NCBI GenBank assembly: GCA_027625095.1
Contig: JAQBXN010000032.1
Location: forward strand, 1 to 64,000
Source of the DNA: Planctomycetota bacterium
GTDB taxonomy: Bacteria > Planctomycetota > PUPC01 > JACPCR01
Length of the DNA stretch: 64,000 nucleotides
Reading direction: 5' to 3'
Part shown: positions 47,092-57,216 of the stretch, piece by piece
Layout: each line of letters opens with the position of its first letter
Position numbering within the stretch: position 1 is the first letter of the stretch
Position numbers and translations under genes: made by a program
The notes under the pieces: generated by a model
The model's database searches: none
What the model saw: the letters and a program-made list of their open reading frames with translations, nothing else
What the model was told of the DNA's origin: nothing

Positions 47092-48534
47092 ATGAAAAAG
47101 ACATTCACACATCACTGCGGACGAACATTCCGGCCACGCACTCGGCGTGAAATGCTCGGAATCTGTGCCCAGGGATTCGGCGCTTTCGCATTAACCTCTT
47201 TGATGGGCGAAAAGTCGTACGGCGCTTCGGTCGGTAGCGTTGACCGCGCGTTTGCCCCAAAGACATCACATTTCGAGCCGAAGGCCAAGAACGTCATCTT
47301 CCTTTATATGGACGGTGGGCCATCGCAGGTCGATACTTTCGACCCGAAACCGATGCTCGACAAGTACAACGGCAAGCCGTACCCGGCCAGGATGGAGCCA
47401 ACGCAGTTCGATAACCGTGGCACAACTATGGCATCGCCGTGGAAGTTCAGTCCAAGAGGCAAATGCGGCCTGCCAGTCAGCGATCTGTTCCCGTACGTTA
47501 GTGAATGCATCGACGATATCTGCGTGATCCGCTCGATGACCTCCAATTTTTCCGAGCACACGAATGCAAATTACTTCCTCCACACCGGGAATGGGCAGCA
47601 GGGCCATCCGAGTATAGGGGCCTGGTTTGGCTACGGTCTGGGCAGCCTCAACGAAAATCTGCCCGGCTTTATAGTCCTCAACGGCGGGCTGATTCCCCCC
47701 GGCGGGCTCGACAATTTCAACACCGGGTATTTGCCAGCCACTTACCAGGGCACAGTAGTGAACATGAGTGGCTCTTCCATTGAAAACATCCAGCCATCTG
47801 AACCGACCCCTGCACATCAGAAGAACAAGCTCAATCTTCTCCGGCAACTCGACCAGTCCGTGCTGGGTCGTATGGGGCACGTGGATCAGCTCGAGTCTTC
47901 CATAGCGAATTATGAAATGGCCTATCGGATGCAGGGTGCCGTGCCGGAGCTCATGGATATGTCCGGCGAGTCCGAAGCCACCAAAGAACTCTACGGAGTG
48001 AACAGCAAGTTTAATCAGACCTCTATTTTCGGCCGCGAATGCCTTCTGGCCCGTCGACTGATTGAGCGGGGCGTTCGCTTTGTCGAATTGACCTGCCCTG
48101 GCGGTTCGGGTGATCGCTGGGACCAGCATGGCAATATCAAAGACGGCCATACCAAGAATGCACGTGCCGTAGATCAGCCCATTGCGGCCTTGATTAAAGA
48201 TCTCAAGGCCCGTGGGCTCTTCGAGGAAACGCTGCTGGTTTGGACGGGAGAGTTTGGCCGAACGCCTTTCGCACAGGGCTCAGGCCGTGACCACAATCCG
48301 TTTGGCTTCTCGCTCTGGATGGCTGGGGCCGGGGTCAAGGGTGGGATGGCTTACGGTGCGACGGATGAATTTGGTTACAAGGCCGTTGAGAACAAAGTCA
48401 ACGTTCATGATTTGCATGCCACCATGCTCCACCTGGTCGGTATGAATCACAAGAAACTTACAGTGCGGTTCAGCGCAAGGGATATGAGGCTCACAGATGT
48501 CCATGGAGAGGTCCTCCACGACATCCTCGCCTGA
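47092..48534 (+). CDS. DUF1501 family (sulfatase-fold) protein with Tat-like signal
   Basis: RTRREMLGICAQGFGAFALTSLM; KNVIFLYMDGGPSQVDTFDPKP; VWTGEFGRTPF; HDLHATMLHLVGM. Confidence 0.92.
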   Translation: MKKTFTHHCGRTFRPRTRREMLGICAQGFGAFALTSLMGEKSYGASVGSVDRAFAPKTSHFEPKAKNVIFLYMDGGPSQVDTFDPKPMLDKYNGKPYPARMEPTQFDNRGTTMASPWKFSPRGKCGLPVSDLFPYVSECIDDICVIRSMTSNFSEHTNANYFLHTGNGQQGHPSIGAWFGYGLGSLNENLPGFIVLNGGLIPPGGLDNFNTGYLPATYQGTVVNMSGSSIENIQPSEPTPAHQKNKLNLLRQLDQSVLGRMGHVDQLESSIANYEMAYRMQGAVPELMDMSGESEATKELYGVNSKFNQTSIFGRECLLARRLIERGVRFVELTCPGGSGDRWDQHGNIKDGHTKNARAVDQPIAALIKDLKARGLFEETLLVWTGEFGRTPFAQGSGRDHNPFGFSLWMAGAGVKGGMAYGATDEFGYKAVENKVNVHDLHATMLHLVGMNHKKLTVRFSARDMRLTDVHGEVLHDILA

Positions 48535-48632
48535 TTGCACATGTAGACGAAATGCAATAGCTTGCCAGCCAGCAAGACTGACATATTGAAATTTCCCCCT
48601 CCAGAAATCCGAGTTCCAAACAGGAGAAAACC

Positions 48633-49991
48633 ATGATTCGACGATTGAGTGCAGTGGCCATCATCCTTGGCCTTACCTCCATCTCTGTTCGCGGGGATGA
48701 CGCAGAGACCAGCAAAGAACTGTTCATAAAGAGCGTGTGGCCGACGCTGCAGGCCAATTGTTTCAAATGCCACAGTGACAAAAAGCAGAAAGGCGAGCTG
48801 CGACTCGACCAGAAGGCCACGGCATACAAGGGCGGTGAGAGCGAGAAGCCGAGCATCGTTCCGGGGGACCTTGAAAAGAGTCAGATGTCCGTTCGCATCA
48901 ACCTGGCGGAAGATCACGATGACGTGATGCCGCCGAAGAAACCCTTCCTGACTAAAGAACAAAAGGAAGCAATCAATAAGTGGATTCAGACAGGCGCCGT
49001 CTGGGTAGAATTAGAAAGATCCGTGGTCGCCGAAGGTGAGGATAAGGAACAGGCCGCCAGAGAGGTGCCTCCTGCGGATCCCGCCACGCTCAAGGCTTTA
49101 CAGGATGCCGGCGCCCTTGCGGGCCCGTTGGCTCAGAATACAAACATCGTCGGCGTGAATTTCATGCGAGTCGCAAAGGACACCAATGATACGCACCTGC
49201 CCCAGCTCCAGAAGATCGCCACCCAGCTCGAATGGCTGAATCTGGCTGACACCAAAGTAACAGACGCCGGCCTGGCAAACCTGAAAGATCTCAAGCACCT
49301 GACCCGCCTGCACCTTGAAAAGACAGATATAGGTGACGCCGGTCTTGCTCATCTCGAAGGCCTCGCCAATCTTGAATACCTCAACCTCTATGGCACGAAG
49401 GTGACCGATAAGGGCCTGGCCTCAATTGCCAAACTGCCGAACCTGAAAAAGGTTTACCTCTGGCAGACCCAGGTGACGGATGCGGCAGCCGATGCTTTCC
49501 GGGAGTCGCACGCCAAGCTGATGGTCGACAACGGCTGGAAACCACCCGCAAAACAACCTGAACCCGAATCCAAGACGGTCAACGCTATCTGCCCGATTTC
49601 CGGTAAGCCGGTCGTTGCGGAGCACACTTTCAATTACAAGGATGAAGAGATTGGCTTCTGCTGTCCGAACTGTCTTGGCAAATTCAAAGACAAACCTGAA
49701 GATTTCATAGGCAAGGTTGTTCGCGTGAATAAACCGGCTGCCGTGGGCGCGACCGCAACTGTCGGTGCCACGGTAACTGTTGGCGTGACGGCAACGGTCA
49801 AAGCTACAGCCGAAGTAAAAGCCGAGGTTGCTGCCAAGGCATTTAACAGCAAGTGCCCGCTCAGCGGCAAGGATGTCGATCCTGCTCACACCTTTGAATA
49901 CAAAGACAAGCGCGTCGGCTTCTGCTGCCCGAACTGCCTCGCCAAGTTCAAGAAAGAGCCGGATACGTTTTTCGCCAAGGTGGTGCCTTAA
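48633..49991 (+). CDS. planctomycete-type cytochrome c domain + leucine-rich repeats + two YHS-like motifs
   Basis: CFKCHSDKKQKGELRLD; LRR units (LTRLHLEKTDIGDAGLAHLEGLANLEYLNLYGTKVTD); CPISGKPVVAEHTFNYKDEEIGFCCPNCLGKF and CPLSGKDVDPAHTFEYKDKRVGFCCPNCLAKF. Confidence 0.87.
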   Translation: MIRRLSAVAIILGLTSISVRGDDAETSKELFIKSVWPTLQANCFKCHSDKKQKGELRLDQKATAYKGGESEKPSIVPGDLEKSQMSVRINLAEDHDDVMPPKKPFLTKEQKEAINKWIQTGAVWVELERSVVAEGEDKEQAAREVPPADPATLKALQDAGALAGPLAQNTNIVGVNFMRVAKDTNDTHLPQLQKIATQLEWLNLADTKVTDAGLANLKDLKHLTRLHLEKTDIGDAGLAHLEGLANLEYLNLYGTKVTDKGLASIAKLPNLKKVYLWQTQVTDAAADAFRESHAKLMVDNGWKPPAKQPEPESKTVNAICPISGKPVVAEHTFNYKDEEIGFCCPNCLGKFKDKPEDFIGKVVRVNKPAAVGATATVGATVTVGVTATVKATAEVKAEVAAKAFNSKCPLSGKDVDPAHTFEYKDKRVGFCCPNCLAKFKKEPDTFFAKVVP

Positions 49992-50042
49992 GCGACAATC
50001 AATTCGCCGCGAAGCGGAAGTACGACAATAGTTGCAATACCG

Positions 50043-50077
50043 AAAAGGGGTAGGCCGTCTGGGCTTGCCCCTTTTTT
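50043..50077 (+). terminator. Rho-independent terminator
   Basis: aggggtaggcc-gtct-gggcttgcccct followed by a T run. Confidence 0.85.
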
Positions 50078-50151
50078 CATGGTCACGGCTCAGCGAGAAT
50101 TCACTGAATCGTGGAGGGTAGCTTTCCCGCTCTGCTCAATAAAAGATCACT

Positions 50152-51267
50152 TTGTCTGCACTCAAAGAAATCATCCTCGACGAAATACGAGCGTCGGGCC
50201 CGATGACAGTGGCCCGGTACATGGAGCTCGCCCTTTATCAGACGGAGCATGGCTACTACCAGCAAAAGGTTGAGATTGGCAAGAAGGGTGATTTTTATAC
50301 CAGCCCTCATGTGAGCGCACTGTTCGGCCAACTGCTGGCAAAACAGTTGGAGGAGATGTGGGAACTGATGGGGCGTCCTTCTTCGTTCCAGATTCTTGAG
50401 ATGGGAGCGGGCCACGGACATCTGGCAACAGATATTCTGGACAGCGGCAAGAGCTTGGAAGGCTTCAAAGATGCGCTCAGTTACTCCATTGTTGAATCAA
50501 GCAGCAGGCTGCGTGAACAACAGGTGCAGCTCCTTGGCGAGCGGGTCCGCTGGCTGGAATCACTCGACTCCTTGAAAGGCGAACCTGTAATTGGCTGCAT
50601 ACTGTCCAATGAACTTTTGGACAGCTTCCCCGTGCATAAAATCTGCAAGCAAAACGACCAACTGCTCGAGATTTATCTCACCGAAGAGAACGGTGAGTTT
50701 CGGGAGCAGCCGGGCCCGCTCTCCGATGTTGCTATCCGTGAATATTTCGAAAATATCGAACTCCCGGAAGGAATCGAGACCGAATTAAACTTGAATGCCC
50801 TGGATTGGATGCGAAGCGTGGCGCGAGTTCTTCAGCGCGGCTTCGTCATCACCATCGATTACGGCCTCGCACAGTCCAATTACTACTCACCTGCGCGGAT
50901 GAAAGGAACGCTCCGTTCTTTTCACCAGCATCAAATCAGCGGCGATGTGTTCCGAAATCCAGGGGAGCAGGACATCACCGCGCATGTGAATTTCACTTCG
51001 CTTGCCAAAGCGGGTGAAGAAGCAGGACTGCGCGCTGAAGGATTCACTGATCAGTCGAGATTCTTGCTGGGGATCGGTGAACGAGACCTCGCCGAAGCTA
51101 TGGCAGGTTACCCGGGACCCGGCATCGAAGATGCGAAACGCCGGGCCGCCATCCGCACTCTGTTCCATCCGCAGATGATGGGAAGTGCCTACAAAGTGCT
51201 GATCCAGTCAAAAGATATGGATTCGTTGACTTTGAGTGGTCTCAAGAATTCAAGAGGACAGCTTTGA
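50152..51267 (+). CDS. MidA/NDUFAF7-type SAM-dependent methyltransferase
   Basis: GPMTVARYMELALYQTEHGYYQQ, GDFYTSPHVSALFGQLLAKQL, ILEMGAGHGHLA, LSNELLDSFPVH, ITIDYG. Confidence 0.88.
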   Translation: MSALKEIILDEIRASGPMTVARYMELALYQTEHGYYQQKVEIGKKGDFYTSPHVSALFGQLLAKQLEEMWELMGRPSSFQILEMGAGHGHLATDILDSGKSLEGFKDALSYSIVESSSRLREQQVQLLGERVRWLESLDSLKGEPVIGCILSNELLDSFPVHKICKQNDQLLEIYLTEENGEFREQPGPLSDVAIREYFENIELPEGIETELNLNALDWMRSVARVLQRGFVITIDYGLAQSNYYSPARMKGTLRSFHQHQISGDVFRNPGEQDITAHVNFTSLAKAGEEAGLRAEGFTDQSRFLLGIGERDLAEAMAGYPGPGIEDAKRRAAIRTLFHPQMMGSAYKVLIQSKDMDSLTLSGLKNSRGQL

Positions 51268-51407
51268 GTCGCCATTCAGTAGTCAGGCTCAAACCATCAA
51301 CCAGCAGCCAGTCATCCGACTGGCAGGAAATCCTACTATCCGCGACATTGTCTGAAGTGGTGTCTAATGCCTCTCTTGCTTTTTGATGTGGGAAGAACGC
51401 TCCGTCC

Positions 51408-52409
51408 ATGCCGCGAATCATAGTCATCAAGGGTGCCGACCTTGGCACGACATTCAAGATCGTGCGTGGTGAAAAGTGCCAGATTGGAAGGCGCAGCGAT
51501 AACGATCTGCCCCTCAATGACGATTCACTCTCACGCTACCACTGCGAAGTGATCTACGATGGCAAGAAGGCCATTCTCAAAGACAAAGGCAGCAGGCATG
51601 GAACGAGGGTGAACGACGAAATCGTCCGCCGCAGCATTGAGCTCACGGACGGGGACAAAATCCGGCTTGGGAAAAGCATTTTGCAATTTGAATGGACCGC
51701 CGACCGCAAACAAAAGCACGAAGAAAAGCAAAAGCTGCATCTGGAGGATGAAGAGCAATTCGAAACCCGCGCTATGGAGTTCGGCCCGACGATGGATGCG
51801 GCCAAACCATCCCCGGATATTTTCGCCCCACCGGATGACGATGAGGAAGAGGACGAAGATTACGACACCGATGACAGCGATCCGGGCATGGCCATGGTTA
51901 AGGCCGGGGACATCCCTCCCGCTGAACTGAAGAGCACGCTGGCCCCTTCTGCCTCCCCGGAGGCGAAGAAAAAGCAGACCCTGATTACCATTGCCGCTGT
52001 AGCGGCTGTTTCGATCCTCGTCGGTGCGGCTGCATTTCTGCTCATGGAATACACGCATCAGGAAGAGCCGCAGGGCCCGGTGCCTATGGAGCAGCTCAGC
52101 GACGCAAAGGTGGTCGTCAAGAATCTCCGCATGCTCCTGTCACGCCCGCCCACCTACGTCATCGATATGGAGGTCATCAACGTATCCACTGAAAAATTAT
52201 CAGTGAAGGCCAAGGACTTCCTCGCGGTAGATACTGTGGGGATTGCCTATCGCCCTCTTCAGCCGATCAGTGAGAATGATTTCCGAACTGCAACCATTGA
52301 TCCCGGTGCCAAAGCAAATGGAAGCTTGAATTTTGAGCTTCGCATGGGGGCAGAGATTCAGCGTCTAATCTTCCAAAGCCGTGGCTTCCTGTTTTTAGAA
52401 GTGGAGTAA
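51408..52409 (+). CDS. FHA-domain protein with one TM segment
   Basis: CQIGRRSDNDLPLNDDSLSRYHCEVIYDGKKAILKDKGSRHGTRVND; LITIAAVAAVSILVGAAAFLLM. Confidence 0.88.
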   Translation: MPRIIVIKGADLGTTFKIVRGEKCQIGRRSDNDLPLNDDSLSRYHCEVIYDGKKAILKDKGSRHGTRVNDEIVRRSIELTDGDKIRLGKSILQFEWTADRKQKHEEKQKLHLEDEEQFETRAMEFGPTMDAAKPSPDIFAPPDDDEEEDEDYDTDDSDPGMAMVKAGDIPPAELKSTLAPSASPEAKKKQTLITIAAVAAVSILVGAAAFLLMEYTHQEEPQGPVPMEQLSDAKVVVKNLRMLLSRPPTYVIDMEVINVSTEKLSVKAKDFLAVDTVGIAYRPLQPISENDFRTATIDPGAKANGSLNFELRMGAEIQRLIFQSRGFLFLEVE

Positions 52410-52488
52410 GGGACGAGGTCTGAAACGAGGCCAGAGATTACCGCCGTTGAGGCCGACGGTACGGAGTTAACATTCGGTACCTTACTCA

Positions 52489-52514
52489 ATTACTCATTAC
52501 TCATTACTCATTAC
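52489..52514. repeat. heptad tandem repeat (ATTACTC)x3 + ATTAC
   Basis: Direct reading. Confidence 0.9.
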
Positions 52515-52521
52515 CAACCTC

Positions 52522-53367
52522 ATGCCCGAACAACTCATCCGTGTCGCCCACAGCCCTGATTCCGACGACGCGTTCATGTTCCACGCGCTCGCTAATGAAA
52601 AGATCGAAACTGGAAACTTTCGATTCGAACACGTTCTCAACGATATTGAAACTCTCAACCGCTGGGCTCTTGAAGGCAAATATGAAGTCACTGCGGTCTC
52701 CATCCACGCCTATGCCTACCTGGCAGACAAATACGCGCTCCTGCCGCACGGGGCCAGTATGGGCGAGCGATATGGCCCCCGCCTGGTGGCCAGGGAGAAA
52801 ATCAGTCCGGACGATCTGGCAGGCCGCACCATTGGTATCCCGGGAACGATGACCTCGGCATTTCTGGCCCTGAATCTTTTCATGCCGAATCCGAAATACA
52901 AAGTTCTCTCGATGGAAGAGATTATGCCCGCGGTTCAGAGCGGTGATATCGACGTCGGCCTCATCATCCACGAGGGGCAGCTCACATACGTTGACGCCGG
53001 ACTCGAACTCATCCTCGACCTGGGTGAATGGTGGTATCAGGAGACCGGACTGCCGCTGCCCCTGGGTGGCAATGTCATTCGCCGTGACTTGGGGGACGAG
53101 ACCATCCTCGAAGTCTCACGCCTCCTCCACGACAGCATCCAGTACGCCCTCGAAAATCGCCAGGAAGCTCTCGAATACGCCCTTCAGTACGCTCCCGAAA
53201 TGGAGGTATCCCTTGCCGACGAATTTGTCGGTATGTACGTCAACGGCCGTACTCTGGATTACGGCGAAGAGGGTCGACGCGCAGTCCGTGAATTCTTGAA
53301 ACGTGGCGTGGAATCAGGCGTCGTGACAATAGACGTCGATGTGCAGTTTGTCGGCGACAGTGATTGA
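52522..53367 (+). CDS. mqnD: MqnA/MqnD family; probable 1,4-dihydroxy-6-naphthoate synthase of the futalosine menaquinone pathway
   Basis: RVAHSPDSDDAFMFHAL, VTAVSIHAYAYLADKYALLPHGASMGERYGP, GLIIHEGQLTY, WWYQETGLPLPLGGNVIRRD. Confidence 0.85.
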   Translation: MPEQLIRVAHSPDSDDAFMFHALANEKIETGNFRFEHVLNDIETLNRWALEGKYEVTAVSIHAYAYLADKYALLPHGASMGERYGPRLVAREKISPDDLAGRTIGIPGTMTSAFLALNLFMPNPKYKVLSMEEIMPAVQSGDIDVGLIIHEGQLTYVDAGLELILDLGEWWYQETGLPLPLGGNVIRRDLGDETILEVSRLLHDSIQYALENRQEALEYALQYAPEMEVSLADEFVGMYVNGRTLDYGEEGRRAVREFLKRGVESGVVTIDVDVQFVGDSD

Positions 53368-53939
53368 AAAAATTTCGCCCGGTGTCGGTTCAACTTGCAG
53401 GTTCGGCACGTAGCCGTGGTTGGGAATGTCACGAATTCCTCCTGTGGTTTCGTACCTCTTCATTTCATGCATATGAACTTCAGTCAGAATGAGTGCGAAT
53501 TCATTTCCTTGAGCCATTCGAGAGTTTCTTTTCCGCTGTCAGCCTGTCTGAGGTCGAACTCAGGGCTGGAGGGAGTGAGTGTGACCAGGACTGAGCCACT
53601 TTTGAAGAAATGGGATATCTCACCGGAGCTGGAAACGGAGCTCAAGGAGTTGGATTCGACACGAGAGTGGACTCGCAATCCGGGGCCTGACGCGCTTGAG
53701 CCGTTCCGGGACATGTTTATCGCAGCCAGAGATTGCCAGGTGATCGCCGCCTCGAAGTCAGATCGTGATTCGAAGGAACAGTCGGAAGGTGAGGACTGTG
53801 AGCCCTACCTCATCATGTGCCCCAAACCGCGAAACAGATTCGAGTCCTTCGAGTCGTAGAGGTCGAGTTCTGTCACCGCCACAACGAGAGCACGAGAGTT
53901 ACTCCCCGACAGCAGGGCCTCAACACGAACACCCCTGCT

Positions 53940-54839
53940 CTACCCAAGCGATATCTCGCCTTTTCGTTGATCCGGCCAGGTTCGATCTATCGAACCTGTT
54001 CCGACGTGGCTCTTTCTTAACGATTCGAAAGCTTGCGGGTCCGTCAGGACTTTCTCGGCATGCTTCGCGCTCCGGGCGAGGAAACCTGCTTCGGAGGTGT
54101 AGTAATCACCGGCTTCCGGCGCGTTGTAGCGGAGGTCTGCGGCCCAGCGGATTTTGCCGGATAGGTTGGCCGTCGAACGGTGCATGGTCTTATTGGTCAG
54201 CAGAACCACGTCGCCGATGTCAGCCGGCACCGGGACAGGATCCCAATCGGGCACGTCTTCCGGATGTACTGTGAGTGGTGGGGCCGGGTTTACGGCCCAG
54301 TAGTGCCGCCTGACCCCGTGGAGATGGCTCCGAGGCATGACTTCCATGCAACCCGCTTCCACAGTCGCATGCATCAGCGGTATCCAGGCGGTAACAATGA
54401 GATGGTCGTCACCCATCGTGTGGAAGTAGCCCGAATCCTGATGCCAGGGGACGATCCCCTCTGGCCGGTCCGGCAGCTTTGGGCGAATTCTATAAACGGA
54501 CGATGCCACGATTTCCGGGCCGACCAGTTGTTCAATGGCGTCAAGCAATTCCGGGCACGTTATCAATGCAAACATGGCCTTGCCTGCATGAGTCCCACCA
54601 TCGACCGGCCCCAGAATCTTAGGGCATTGTCCGTGAAGTTTGGAAGCTCTGTAGAGAAAGCCAAGGTCTTCGTAAAGTTCAGTGATTTCACCACTCTCCT
54701 TGTATTCACGTGCCTTGGCATCGATGACCTGGTCGAGTTCATCCTGCAGCGAATGAATGTAATTGCGTGGGATGACTCCCGCAGCGACCAGATAACCTTC
54801 ATTGTCAAAGAATTTGAGTTGTTCCTGTGTCAGGGGCAT
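53940..54839 (-). CDS. phytanoyl-CoA dioxygenase family protein
   Basis: WHQDSGYF, GCMEVMPRSHLHG, DVVLLTNKTMHRSTANLSGKIRWAADLRY. Confidence 0.85.
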   Translation of the reverse strand: MPLTQEQLKFFDNEGYLVAAGVIPRNYIHSLQDELDQVIDAKAREYKESGEITELYEDLGFLYRASKLHGQCPKILGPVDGGTHAGKAMFALITCPELLDAIEQLVGPEIVASSVYRIRPKLPDRPEGIVPWHQDSGYFHTMGDDHLIVTAWIPLMHATVEAGCMEVMPRSHLHGVRRHYWAVNPAPPLTVHPEDVPDWDPVPVPADIGDVVLLTNKTMHRSTANLSGKIRWAADLRYNAPEAGDYYTSEAGFLARSAKHAEKVLTDPQAFESLRKSHVGTGSIDRTWPDQRKGEISLG

Positions 54840-54841
54840 CT

Positions 54842-54864
54842 GGTTAATGGTTAATGGTTAATGG
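54842..54864. repeat. heptad tandem repeat (GGTTAAT)x3 + GG
   Basis: Direct reading. Confidence 0.9.
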
Positions 54865-54997
54865 ATAACCTGGTGGATCATGATTCTAAAAGCCATGAAG
54901 CATGGTTTGGTTCATCCAGGATGCAACCCAGTATTTCGATTACAGGCATTGAGATAGGATTCGCGCTACGGTGGTTAAGACTTCCAGGCCCTGAAAA

Positions 54998-56578
54998 GTG
55001 CGTATGTTCGACAGGCTCTCAGAGAATCAGAGGTTCGGGACAATGGCTGCGGCCATCTTTCTGATGACGTTCCTCTCTGTTTTGATGACCATCACGTCAC
55101 CAGGTATCGCCTGGGACGAAGTGTTCTACCTTGGCGGTGGGTATTCATACGGCGAGTGGTTCTCTCGAATCGGCAATGACGCGTTTCAGGCGGAAGTCAT
55201 CCGGCATCACTGGCAGGTGAACCACGAACACCCGCCCGTGGCAAAACTCATTATCCGCCTTGCCATGGCAATCTGGGGCAGCCCGGAGAGCTTTGTTTTT
55301 CCTGCCAGGATTGGAATGGCGGTAACGTTCAGTGTTCTGGTGATGCTCACATTTCTCTTTATGGGCCACCACTTCACCACTCGGGTTGGCGTGTTATCAG
55401 CGCTTTCGCTGCTTTTGATGCCGAGAATGTTCGGCCATGCCCATTTCTCTGAACTCGATATGCCCATGGCGCTGACCTGGTTTACAGGAGCAGCGGCATT
55501 CGCAATCGCCGCAGAAAAGAGAGGCTGGTGGCTGCTAGCTGCGGCCGCAGGCTTCGGGCTCGCCCTTCTTACCAAAATCAACGCCTTCGCCATGCCGGCA
55601 ATCCTGTGTCCGTGGGCAATCTATCACTTCAGGAAAAAGGGTATGGGCGCGTGCCTTTCGCTGATCGGTGGAGTCGCAGTTTTCTTCATCGGCTGGCCGT
55701 GGCTGTGGATTGATCCAGTCGGGCATCTATCGAATTACCTGGGCACTCTCGGTTCGAAACGGACAGTCATACCGGTCTATTTCTTCGGTACGGTCTATGG
55801 CGAAGGGCATCGGCCACCGATGTTCTACCCGATCATCATGGCCCTCGGAACGATCCCCCTTGGCACCGCCCTGGCCGCGCTCCTGGGCGGCTGGCAGACG
55901 GGACGAACCATCAAGAAGGCCAGACCGGTGGAGACGTTCCTTCTCTTGAACGCAGGGTTTATCATCCTCTCCGCATGTTCGCCGAACGTGCCAAAGTATG
56001 ACGGAGTCAGACTGTTTCTCCCGGCATTCCCTTTCATCGCCTGTCTTGCAGGGCTGGGGCTGGAGACTGGTTTTAAGTGGCTCCAGGCAACGCTTGGTAA
56101 TCAGAAAAAAGCCATCGCTGCCGGGTGTCTGTATCTGGCCATCCAGATCGGCGGCCTTATATGGATTCACCCGCACTATCTCTGCTATTACGGCGGTCTG
56201 CTCGGGGGAACGGCTGGAGCGCAAAAACTCGGAATGGAAACAAATTATTGGAACGAAGTTTTTGATGACAGGGCTCTGCAATACGTAATGGCAAACACTC
56301 CCCGAAATGGAACATACTGCATCTTCCCCTACGGCCACTTCGCCTCGAAAGAACTCTTGGACCCGCTGGTCGAAAGCCTTCGTCCTGACCTTCGCCGAGT
56401 TTCATTTGAACCAGCAGAATGGGATCTACTGGTCTTAATCTGTCGACAGGGAATGTTTACAGAGAAAGCCTGGCAGCTATACCGACATCAAGAACCGGTA
56501 TTCGTGAACGCTCGACAGGGAGTGCCCCTCTGTATGATCTTCAAGAGTCAAACAAAGAAGCCTGATAAGCCGGAATGA
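54998..56578 (+). CDS. GT39/PMT-like polytopic membrane protein
   Basis: GIAWDEVFYLGGGYSYGEWFSR, HHWQVNHEHPPVAKLI, many TM segments, LLTKINAFAMPAIL. Confidence 0.75.
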   Translation: MRMFDRLSENQRFGTMAAAIFLMTFLSVLMTITSPGIAWDEVFYLGGGYSYGEWFSRIGNDAFQAEVIRHHWQVNHEHPPVAKLIIRLAMAIWGSPESFVFPARIGMAVTFSVLVMLTFLFMGHHFTTRVGVLSALSLLLMPRMFGHAHFSELDMPMALTWFTGAAAFAIAAEKRGWWLLAAAAGFGLALLTKINAFAMPAILCPWAIYHFRKKGMGACLSLIGGVAVFFIGWPWLWIDPVGHLSNYLGTLGSKRTVIPVYFFGTVYGEGHRPPMFYPIIMALGTIPLGTALAALLGGWQTGRTIKKARPVETFLLLNAGFIILSACSPNVPKYDGVRLFLPAFPFIACLAGLGLETGFKWLQATLGNQKKAIAAGCLYLAIQIGGLIWIHPHYLCYYGGLLGGTAGAQKLGMETNYWNEVFDDRALQYVMANTPRNGTYCIFPYGHFASKELLDPLVESLRPDLRRVSFEPAEWDLLVLICRQGMFTEKAWQLYRHQEPVFVNARQGVPLCMIFKSQTKKPDKPE

Positions 56579-56584
56579 CCGGTG

Positions 56585-56605
56585 AACCATCAACCATCAA
56601 ACATC
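56585..56605. repeat. heptad tandem repeat AACCATC AACCATC AAACATC
   Basis: Direct reading; reverse complement belongs to the TGGTTGA/TGGTTAA family. Confidence 0.8.
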
Positions 56606-56667
56606 TGGTTTTTGCCCTGCCGCGCGTCACTGCTATACTCCCGCCCCGTTTTTCGGAGCACCTATAA

Positions 56668-57156
56668 ATGGCCAGAAAAAAGAATAAATTACAGCCAGCC
56701 GCCGATGAGGACCCTGACGGTTACAAGCTCATCGCCCGCAACAAAAAAGCCGGTCATGACTTTGTCCTTGAAGACCGTTTCGAGGCAGGTATCGTGCTGC
56801 AGGGCACAGAGGTAAAATCTCTGAGAGACGGACGTGCGAATCTGAGTGACAGCTTTGCCCGCCTGATTCGCGGCGAGATGTTCGTTCACGAAATGGAGAT
56901 CCCACAATACTCCCACGGCACCTACAACAATCACGAACCCAAACGGCCAAGAAAGCTCCTGCTTCATCGACGTGAAATCAACAAACTTACCCCCCAGTTG
57001 AAGGAGAAAGGCTTGACGATGATTCCCACACGTCTCTACTTCAAACGGGGCCTGGCCAAGATCGAAATCGCCCTGGCCCGTGGCAAGAGCAAGGGCGACA
57101 AGCGAGAAGACCTGAGAAAAAAAGACCACGAGAAAGAAATGAAGCGCTACAGTTAG
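56668..57156 (+). CDS. smpB: SsrA-binding protein
   Basis: ARNKKAGHDFVLEDRFEAGIVLQGTEVKSLRDGRANLSDSFARL...RPRKLLLHRREINKL...IPTRLYFKRGLAKIEIALARGK. Confidence 0.96.
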   Translation: MARKKNKLQPAADEDPDGYKLIARNKKAGHDFVLEDRFEAGIVLQGTEVKSLRDGRANLSDSFARLIRGEMFVHEMEIPQYSHGTYNNHEPKRPRKLLLHRREINKLTPQLKEKGLTMIPTRLYFKRGLAKIEIALARGKSKGDKREDLRKKDHEKEMKRYS

Positions 57157-57216
57157 CGCAAAGATCGGGTAGAGTCTCGACAGTTCATTCACATATTGAC
57201 GGAATGTCTAATTTCC

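Noticed and set aside
47266-48150. 294-aa minus-strand ORF
   Set aside because: Antisense to the DUF1501 gene.
53376-53939. Short ORFs on both strands between mqnD and the PhyH gene
   Set aside because: No frame gives a convincing protein; possibly a decayed gene, but not supportable by eye.
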